From DASVEE01 sp036399695 (GTDB taxonomy: Bacteria > Acidobacteriota > Thermoanaerobaculia > Gp7-AA8): DNA of 27,804 nt. Position numbers and translations under genes: made by a program. The stretch lies in assembly GCA_036399695.1 (NCBI GenBank), contig DASWMP010000180.1, forward strand, positions 1-27,804. The letters are read 5' to 3'. The notes under the pieces were generated by a model that was given only the letters and a program-made list of their open reading frames with translations, searched no databases and was not told the origin of the DNA. Of the stretch, positions 22,329-27,804 are shown one piece after another; the stretch's first letter is position 1, and every line of letters starts with the position of its first letter.

Positions 22329-24034
22329 GCCGCGAAGCGGCGCAGAACGCAGCCTCATTGTTTGCCGATGCGGCGCGCCGTGTGCCCGCGCGCGTGGCGT
22401 TCTATGAGCGTGGCCACGCTGTGTCGTTCGGGGAGTTGTGGAACCGCGTCGCGCAATACCGGGGCGGCCTGGCCGAGCGCGGCTTCGCGCCGGGCGACCG
22501 CGCGCTGATCCTGCTGCCGATGTCGGTCGACCTCTACGTGGCCTTGCTGGCGGTGCTGGCGCACGGCGGCGTGGCGGCGTTTCTCGATCCGTGGGTCGGC
22601 TTCCGGCAGATGGTGCGCCTGGCCGTCTACTCGGAGCCGAAGGCGTTCCTCGCCCGATGGAAAGGCCATCTCCTGCGGCTCGCCAGCGCCGACCTGCGGC
22701 GCATCCCGATCACCCGCGTCACGCCGGGCCGCGCGCTGCACGACGTGCATCCGGTCGGCACCGACGAACGCGCGCTCATCACCTTCACGACCGGCTCGAG
22801 CGGCAATCCGAAAGGGGTCAACCGCACGCACCGTATTCTCCGCGCGCAGCACGAGCGGCTCGCCGCGGAGTGGCCGGCGCGCGAAGGGGACGTCGATCTC
22901 TGCACGTTTCCGGTGTTCGCGTTGAACAATCTCGCGCTGGGGGTGCCGACGGTGATCCCGCCGATCGACTTTCGGCGCGTTGCCAAAGCGAACCCGCGCA
23001 AAGTGGCCGAGGCGGCGCGCCGCGCGGGAGTTACGACCGCGACAGCGTCACCCCCGCTGTTCGATTTGCTGGCCGCCATAGACGAGCGGCCCCGGTTCCG
23101 GCGCGTGCTCACCGGGGGTGCGCCGGTGACCGACACGCAGCTCCGCCGCTGGCTGGAGGCGTGGCCCGATGCGGAGATCGAGGTGGCGTACGGCTCCACG
23201 GAAGCGGAGCCGGTGGCCCGCATCAGCGCCAGGGAACGGCTGGTGGCCGCAGGGGAAAAGCCCGATGGGGCCTATGGGACAGATGGGACTCATGGGATAG
23301 ATGGGATAGAAACGGGTTTCTCCCATCGGTCCCCTTCTTTGATGGGCTATATCGCCGGTCACATCGCGCAGGCGGTGCGCGCCCGGGTGATTCCCATCAA
23401 CCATGGCCCCGTCACGCAGATCCACGAGCTCCCCCAGGGGGAGATCGGCGAATTGATCGTCACGGGCGACCACGTCTGCCGCGACTACGACGGAGATCCC
23501 GAAGGCGTGCGCCAGAACAAGATCCACGACACCGACGGCACCGTGTGGCACCGCATGGGGGACACCGGCTGGTTCGACGAGGCCGGCCGCTTCCGCATCG
23601 CCGGCCGCGTGCACTCCACGATCACGCGCAACGGCACGCACATCCACCCGCAACTCGTCGAGCAGGCCGCGATCGGCGACGACGCCCGCATCCGCCGTGC
23701 GGCGGCCATCGGCCTCGGCGAACGCCTAATCGTCGTCATCGAGAGCGATCACGATGTCGCGGCAGACGTGCGGGCGCGGTTGGAAGCAGTTGGCGGTTGG
23801 CAGTTGGCGGTTGGCAGTGGAGAAACCACGGACGGCCACCCCGGTGCCTCATCCACCGCCAACCGCCAACTGCCAACCGCCAACTGCGTGCCCGATTCTC
23901 GTGCCTCATCCACCGCCAACCGCCAACTGCCAACCGCCAACTCCTTCGAAATCCTCGTCCGCCGCGAACCGCTCCCTGTCGATCCCCGCCACAACAGCAA
24001 GATCGATTACACGAAGCTGAAGGAGTCGCTGTGA
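22259..24034 (+). CDS. OleC-like acyl-AMP ligase with repeat-derived inserts
   Basis: An ANL-superfamily enzyme of up to 591 residues. The start is uncertain: TTG 22259 lies in a repeat, later options are TTG 22358 and GTG 22382, and no ATG is near. The P-loop-like ITFTTGSSGNPKGV is near 174-187, followed by RTH, DLCTFPVFALNNLALGVPTV, YGSTEAEPVARI near 308, MGDTGWFDEAGRF near 432, and the A10 Lys in VDPRHNSKIDYTKL near the C-terminus. These match OleC, which activates beta-hydroxy acids to beta-lactones, but no OleA, OleB or OleD is present. Residues about 336-361 and 510-561 are repeat-encoded inserts. It should adenylate a carboxylic acid, and is coupled to the UbiA-like gene by a GTGA overlap. 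Confidence 0.85.
   Translation: MRIEDESIGPRSHPQSSILHPQSRREAAQNAASLFADAARRVPARVAFYERGHAVSFGELWNRVAQYRGGLAERGFAPGDRALILLPMSVDLYVALLAVLAHGGVAAFLDPWVGFRQMVRLAVYSEPKAFLARWKGHLLRLASADLRRIPITRVTPGRALHDVHPVGTDERALITFTTGSSGNPKGVNRTHRILRAQHERLAAEWPAREGDVDLCTFPVFALNNLALGVPTVIPPIDFRRVAKANPRKVAEAARRAGVTTATASPPLFDLLAAIDERPRFRRVLTGGAPVTDTQLRRWLEAWPDAEIEVAYGSTEAEPVARISARERLVAAGEKPDGAYGTDGTHGIDGIETGFSHRSPSLMGYIAGHIAQAVRARVIPINHGPVTQIHELPQGEIGELIVTGDHVCRDYDGDPEGVRQNKIHDTDGTVWHRMGDTGWFDEAGRFRIAGRVHSTITRNGTHIHPQLVEQAAIGDDARIRRAAAIGLGERLIVVIESDHDVAADVRARLEAVGGWQLAVGSGETTDGHPGASSTANRQLPTANCVPDSRASSTANRQLPTANSFEILVRREPLPVDPRHNSKIDYTKLKESL
23263..23340 (+). repeat. In-frame 9-nt repeat (GATGGGACT type) inside the ligase gene
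   Basis: Words GATGGGACT, CATGGGATA and GATGGGATA run in tandem (about 23263-23310), then a short inverted word CCCATCGGTCCCC near 23323-23335. The protein segment reads YGTDGTHGIDGIETGF. The family is the one found in the GT4 gene at 10160-10197. Confidence 0.78.
23787..23942 (+). repeat. Heptamer-type element inside the ligase, 156 nt, in frame
   Basis: The left arm (23787-23817) has TTGGCGG/TTGGCAG words. The right arm occurs twice, as 42-bp direct copies at 23844-23885 and 23901-23942, offset by 57 bp (19 codons). The whole insert is 156 nt, or 52 codons, without a stop, and lies between the helix ending RARLEAV and the strand FEILVRRE of the ligase C-terminal domain. Confidence 0.9.
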
Positions 24035-24954
24035 GCTTCGCGCGCAACTTCCTGGCCTACCTAAGCGAGCGCTTTCCGCCCATCGCGAACGTGCTCCTCA
24101 TCCTGGCGTACTTTTCGTCCAACCAGTTCCTGGCCATCGCCCTCACGACCCCGGGCGCGCCGATGCATTACGACCGCTGGTCGTTCGTCGGCATGCTGAT
24201 GATGGTGTGCTTCTTCTTCCACATCCGGGTGTTCGACGAGCACAAGGACTACGAGGAAGACTGCCGCCACTACCCGCATCGCGTGCTGCAGAGCGGACGC
24301 ATCACGCTGCGGCATCTCAAGATCGCCGGCGCCGTTGCCATCGCCACCGAGATCGTCATCTGCGCGCTGCGCGGCCCGCACGCGCTCGCGGCGTGGGGCC
24401 TGGCCATGGCCTTCTCGCTCGTGATGCTCAAGGAGTTCTTCGTCCCCGAGTTCCTCAAGCGGCACTTCCTGCTCTACGCGACGTCGCACATGCTGCTCAT
24501 GCCGCTGCTGGCGCTGCTCGTGTTCTCGTTCGCCACGAAACGCTGGCCGTGGGAAGCGCCCCCGTGGTTCTGGCTCTACGCCTTCGTCGGGTTCTTCGTG
24601 ACGTTCAACTGGGAGGTCTCGCGCAAAATCCGCGCGCCCGAACAGGAGCTCGAAGGGGTCGACTCCTACACGAAGGTCTTCGGGACGTTCGGCGCGGCGT
24701 ACGTGGTGCTGATCATCCGTTTGATCGACACCGCGATGGTCGCGGCGGTCGGCCATCACCTCGGTTTTTCGCGCTGGTTCTACGTCGCGCTGGTCGTGCT
24801 CTACGCCATCTGTTTCATCGGTTTCCTGCAATACCGCACGCGGCCGACGCCGCGGCACGCGAAAATGATGGAGGTCTACGCCGGAATGTACATGATCGTG
24901 TTCGACCTCCTGGTAGCGGTCGAGCTGGGGAGAAAATTCGGGGTGCACATTTGA
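24031..24954 (+). CDS. UbiA-family membrane prenyltransferase-like protein
   Basis: A 307-residue product from GTG 24031, which overlaps the ligase TGA (GTGA). About eight hydrophobic segments are visible. The first Asp-rich site is DEHKDYEED (residues 69-77), matching the N/D-D-xx-D-xxx-D metal/diphosphate motif, followed by R..LQSGRITLRHLK as in UbiA proteins. The second site, near EQELEGVDSYTKVFG, is a divergent version of the usual DxxxD. UbiA enzymes transfer polyprenyl or related groups to aromatic or lipid acceptors in the membrane. Substrates are unknown. Its last codons overlap the next gene (TTGA), so expression is coupled. A divergent second motif could mean an unusual donor. Confidence 0.85.
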   Translation: MSFARNFLAYLSERFPPIANVLLILAYFSSNQFLAIALTTPGAPMHYDRWSFVGMLMMVCFFFHIRVFDEHKDYEEDCRHYPHRVLQSGRITLRHLKIAGAVAIATEIVICALRGPHALAAWGLAMAFSLVMLKEFFVPEFLKRHFLLYATSHMLLMPLLALLVFSFATKRWPWEAPPWFWLYAFVGFFVTFNWEVSRKIRAPEQELEGVDSYTKVFGTFGAAYVVLIIRLIDTAMVAAVGHHLGFSRWFYVALVVLYAICFIGFLQYRTRPTPRHAKMMEVYAGMYMIVFDLLVAVELGRKFGVHI

Positions 24955-27533
24955 GCGCAACGTTCACGATCGTCCCGGGCGGCAGCCGCTCGGACGCGAA
25001 GCTGGATGCCAGGCTGATTGGCGGCAAAGCCGAAGGGCTGCTGAAGCTGACGAACATCGGCCAGCGCGTACCCCCGTTCTACGTCATCACGACGCAGGCC
25101 CACGCCGCCGGGCTGACGGCGAAAGTCATCGAGGCCATTCGCGAGACGCACGCGCGCACCATCCCGGCGGGCTCTTTCGTCGCGGTGCGCTCGTCCGCCG
25201 TCGGTGAAGACGCGGCCGACGCGTCGTTCGCCGGCCTGCACGAGAGCTATCTCTTCGTCACGGAGGAGAAGCTGCTCGAGGCGGTGGAGCAGGTGTGGCA
25301 GTCGGCGCACAGCGAGCGGGCCATGACGTACCGCCGCGAGAAGGGGCTGCCGGTCGACGGCATCACCATCGCGGTGGTCGTGCAGCAGATGATCGACGCG
25401 AAAGCGAGCGGTGTCGTCTTCACCGCGAACCCGACGTCGCACGACGTCCACGAGCTCGTCGTCAGCTCTCTCTTCGGCCTCGGCGAGGGGCTCGTCAGCG
25501 CCGGCTTCGACGCCGATACGTTCGTCGTGCAGAAGTCCGACCTCACGATCAAGGAGCAGCTCGCGTACAAGAGCGAGGCGATCCTCTTCGACCGCGATCG
25601 CGGCACCGGCACGCACGCGGTGAACGTCGAGGACCCGCACGCGCGCAGCCTCAGCGTTCACGCGGTACGTGAGCTGGCGCAGGCTTCCATGGCCATCGAG
25701 CGCGCCTTCGGCAAGCCGCAGGACATCGAGTTCGCCTGTAACGAATCGGGGCTCTACATCCTGCAATCGCGGCCGATCACGACACTGAAGGAGCACGGTC
25801 CGGCCGCGGGCCACCGGCTGCTGTGGGACAACTCGAACATCGTCGAGAGCTTCTCCGGCGTGACGTCGCCGCTCACCTTCAGCGTCATCCGCCGCGCGTA
25901 CGCCATCGTCTACCGCTGCTTCGCGGAGGTGATGGGCATCCCGGCGTCGACCATCCGCGAGAACCAGGCTGTGTTCGAGAACATGCTCGGGCTGTTCCGC
26001 GGGCAGGTCTATTACAACCTGCTCAACTGGTACGCGCTCGTGCGGCTCTTCCCCGGCTTCGAATACAACCGCGCCTACATGGAGTCGATGATGGGCGTGC
26101 GGGAGGCGGCGCAGTTCGACGAGCCGCCGCAACCGGCGTCGTTCGCGCGGCGCTACTTCGTCGAGCTGCCGGCGCTGCTGAAGCTCGTCGGCCGTTCGGC
26201 GGCGAACTTCATCCGCATCAAAAATCTGGTGCGGGAGTTCGAGGACAACTTCCGCGAGCACTACACCCGCTGGTCGGCCATCGACGTCAAGTCGCTCCGC
26301 CCCGACGAGCTGATGAACCTCTACCGCGAGTTCGAGGACCGCGTGCTCTGGACGTGGCGCCCGCCGATCATCAACGACTTCTTCGTCATGATCTTCTACG
26401 GCACGCTGAAGAAGCTCTGCGCGAAGTGGTGCGGCGACGAGTCGGGCTCGCTGCAGAACGACCTGCTGACGGGCGAAGGGGGCATCGAGAGCGCGGAGCC
26501 GGCGAAGATGCTGCTGCGGCTCGCATCCGCGGCGAAGAAGGACGTGGCGCTGGTGGAAGCGATCCGTGCTGACGATGCCCTGGTGCGCATCCGCGAGTTT
26601 CCGGCCTTCGCCGGCGAGATCGACCGCTATCTCGACCTCTACGGCTTCCGCTGCATGAACGAGCTGAAGCTCGAGGAGCATTCACTCCGCGACCGCCCGG
26701 AGTTCCTCATGACGTACGTGCGCAACTACCTGGAGGCCTCGGACGAGACGCTGGACGTGGCGCGCCAGGAAGTGCGCGAGCAGGCCCTGCGCGCGGACGC
26801 GGAGCAGCGGGCGTTCGCGAAGCTGTCGTTCTTCCAGCGGCCGCTGTTCCGCTTCGTGCTCCGCTGCGCCAGGCTCGGTGTGAAGAACCGGGAGAACATG
26901 CGCTTCGCCCGCACGCGCATCTTCGGTCTCGTGCGCGAGGTCGTCCGCGCCATGGGCCACCGCCTGCACGAGGAGCAGCTCCTCGACGCGCCGGACGACG
27001 TGTTCTACCTCGGCCTGGACGAGCTGTGGGACTACGTCAAAGGCACGGCGCTGACGACCGACCTGCGCGGTCTCGTGGCCGTGCGCAAACGGGAGTTCGA
27101 CGCCTACCGCGCCGAGCCGGTCATCGACGAACGTTTCGAGACCTTCGGCATGGCCTATCACCGCAACGCCTTCCGCGCCCGCCAGGGCGCCGAGGAGCCG
27201 CCCAACGACGGGACGCTGCGCGGCATCGCCTGCTCGCCCGGGACGATCACCGGCACCGTCAAGGTCCTGCGCTCGCCTCAGGACGATCTGCGTCTGGCGG
27301 GGGAGATCCTCGTCGCCGAGCGCACAGATCCGGGCTGGGTGCCGCTGTACCCGTCCATCTCGGGGCTGCTGATCGAAAGAGGCTCGATCCTCTCGCACTC
27401 CGCCATCGTGGCGCGCGAGATGGGCATCCCGACGATCGTAGGCATCCGCGGGTTGACGGCCCTGGTGAAGACGGGCGACGTGGTGACGATGGATGGATCG
27501 ACCGGCGTAGTCACCCGAGTCGCGGTCAGTTAA
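24951..27533 (+). CDS. PEP-synthase/rifampin-phosphotransferase-like phosphotransferase
   Basis: The start is TTG 24951, overlapping the UbiA-like TGA; the frame is open further upstream only as an out-of-frame shadow of that gene. The 860-residue protein has an N-terminal PPDK/PEPS ATP-grasp domain (about 15-280): GGKAEGLLKL, VRSSAVGEDAADASFAGLHE, and LYILQSRPIT at its end. A middle region (about 290-745) begins WDNSNIVESFSGVTSPLTFS. The C-terminal swivelling phospho-His domain (about 760-860) has the catalytic His816 in ILSHSAIVARE, preceded by GIACSPGTITG. There is no C-terminal PEP-binding TIM barrel, so it resembles rifampin phosphotransferase (ATP to AMP plus Pi, phosphate to a hydroxyl). 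A drug-modifying role is not implied; within this cluster it may phosphorylate the pathway product. Confidence 0.85.
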   Translation: MSATFTIVPGGSRSDAKLDARLIGGKAEGLLKLTNIGQRVPPFYVITTQAHAAGLTAKVIEAIRETHARTIPAGSFVAVRSSAVGEDAADASFAGLHESYLFVTEEKLLEAVEQVWQSAHSERAMTYRREKGLPVDGITIAVVVQQMIDAKASGVVFTANPTSHDVHELVVSSLFGLGEGLVSAGFDADTFVVQKSDLTIKEQLAYKSEAILFDRDRGTGTHAVNVEDPHARSLSVHAVRELAQASMAIERAFGKPQDIEFACNESGLYILQSRPITTLKEHGPAAGHRLLWDNSNIVESFSGVTSPLTFSVIRRAYAIVYRCFAEVMGIPASTIRENQAVFENMLGLFRGQVYYNLLNWYALVRLFPGFEYNRAYMESMMGVREAAQFDEPPQPASFARRYFVELPALLKLVGRSAANFIRIKNLVREFEDNFREHYTRWSAIDVKSLRPDELMNLYREFEDRVLWTWRPPIINDFFVMIFYGTLKKLCAKWCGDESGSLQNDLLTGEGGIESAEPAKMLLRLASAAKKDVALVEAIRADDALVRIREFPAFAGEIDRYLDLYGFRCMNELKLEEHSLRDRPEFLMTYVRNYLEASDETLDVARQEVREQALRADAEQRAFAKLSFFQRPLFRFVLRCARLGVKNRENMRFARTRIFGLVREVVRAMGHRLHEEQLLDAPDDVFYLGLDELWDYVKGTALTTDLRGLVAVRKREFDAYRAEPVIDERFETFGMAYHRNAFRARQGAEEPPNDGTLRGIACSPGTITGTVKVLRSPQDDLRLAGEILVAERTDPGWVPLYPSISGLLIERGSILSHSAIVAREMGIPTIVGIRGLTALVKTGDVVTMDGSTGVVTRVAVS

Positions 27534-27564
27534 GAGACCGTCATCTCGAAGTGCGGTGGCGGAG

Positions 27565-27593
27565 GACTAGTGTAGCGTGACGCGACACTAGTC
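27565..27593. repeat. Hairpin after the last gene, possibly terminator or REP-like
   Basis: A perfect 9-bp stem, GACTAGTGT (27565-27573) and ACACTAGTC (27585-27593), with an 11-nt loop; flanking GGAG and CTCC can extend it across a 4-nt bulge. It lies 32 nt after the PEP-synthase-like stop and is preceded by GAAGTGCGGTGGCGG, a relative of the REP core at 13319. No U-run follows. Confidence 0.6.
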
Positions 27594-27664
27594 ACTGCTC
27601 CGACTCCGCGAGCGGCACACCGGAGGCTAGGAGGTACCGCCCCAGGCACCGGAAGAGCCGCGCA

Positions 27665-27804
27665 GGAACCCTCGAGCGTCCAGTCGGGCGCTCGAGGGTT
27701 CCAGTCGGACGCTCGAGGGTTCCAGTCGGACGCTCGAGGGTTCCAGTCGGACGCTCGAGGGTTCCAGTCGGACGCTCGAGGGTTCCAGTCGGACGCTCGA
27801 GGGT
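27665..27804. repeat. 21-bp tandem array running off the right edge, with an inverted first unit
   Basis: Six copies of a 21-bp unit (CGCTCGAGGGTTCC followed by AGTCGGA) occur with CTCGAG at 27691, 27712, 27733, 27754, 27775 and 27796, exactly 21 bp apart; the first has one G-for-A change. An inverted half-unit, GGAACCCTCGAGCG (27665-27678), pairs with 27689-27702 over 14 bp. The gap from 27534 on has no gene that I can see. The array continues beyond the window. Confidence 0.9.

Noticed and set aside
24207..24950. N-terminal extension of the PEP-synthase-like protein by 248 codons
   Set aside because: This stretch is out of frame over the UbiA-like gene and Arg/Ala-rich; the ATP-grasp domain begins right after TTG 24951, which overlaps the UbiA-like stop.
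27665..27804. Replication origin iterons
   Set aside because: The period fits, but there is no replication initiator gene, AT-rich zone or DnaA box in view.

Overview
The window is a GC-rich bacterial chromosome segment with dense, mostly one-directional genes. Several traits suggest Acidobacteriota or a neighbouring phylum: an ECF sigma gene overlapping a small anti-sigma-like gene with a GEL(P/T)E(A/E)E repeat, an M49-type lipoprotein peptidase, an MJ0042 zinc-ribbon/FHA protein, and many short repeat elements in intergenic gaps. This assignment is an inference from gene style only; no rRNA or other taxonomic marker is present.

Layout. Positions 1-183 hold the C-terminus of a probable REP-associated (RAYT-like) transposase. 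It is followed by a non-coding array (421-799) of an 18-bp motif. From 884 to 18964 all genes are on the minus strand. In transcription order they are: an MJ0042/FHA protein; a Wzm/Wzt polysaccharide ABC exporter; a slipin with a coupled unknown protein; a hypothetical protein; a secreted L,D-transpeptidase; a GT4 glycosyltransferase; a two-TM protein; a Cys-rich protein; a second GT4; a lipoprotein; a GT28/MurG-like protein; an orphan NarL-type histidine kinase; a secreted M43-type metalloprotease with a clear terminator; a small acidic protein; an MsbA-like ABC exporter; an ECF sigma factor with anti-sigma-like partner; and a secreted discoidin-domain protein. The exporter, three glycosyltransferases and L,D-transpeptidase point to envelope or surface-polysaccharide work.

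From 19046 to 27533 genes are on the plus strand: an M49-like lipoprotein, a small zinc-ribbon protein, then a compact set of four genes: a GNAT/YghO-like acyltransferase, an OleC-like acyl-AMP ligase, a UbiA-family membrane transferase and an 860-residue PEP-synthase/rifampin-phosphotransferase-like enzyme. The last three overlap by 4 nt at each junction (GTGA and TTGA). The set reads as an uncharacterised lipid or small-molecule pathway: activate an acid, transfer it, join it to a polyprenyl or other lipid in the membrane, phosphorylate it.

The most unusual layer is repetitive. At least six elements made of tandem ~7-nt words, arranged mostly as inverted arms around a loop, fill gaps between genes. 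One provides the stop codon of the acyltransferase and probably the start of the ligase, and one lies inside the ligase as an in-frame 52-codon insert. A related 9-nt word family is inserted in frame in two enzymes. Separate REP-like palindromes sharing GGAGTGCGG, a long hairpin between the wzm-like and wzt-like genes, and a 21-bp tandem array at the right edge add to this. All reading was by eye; no database search was done.
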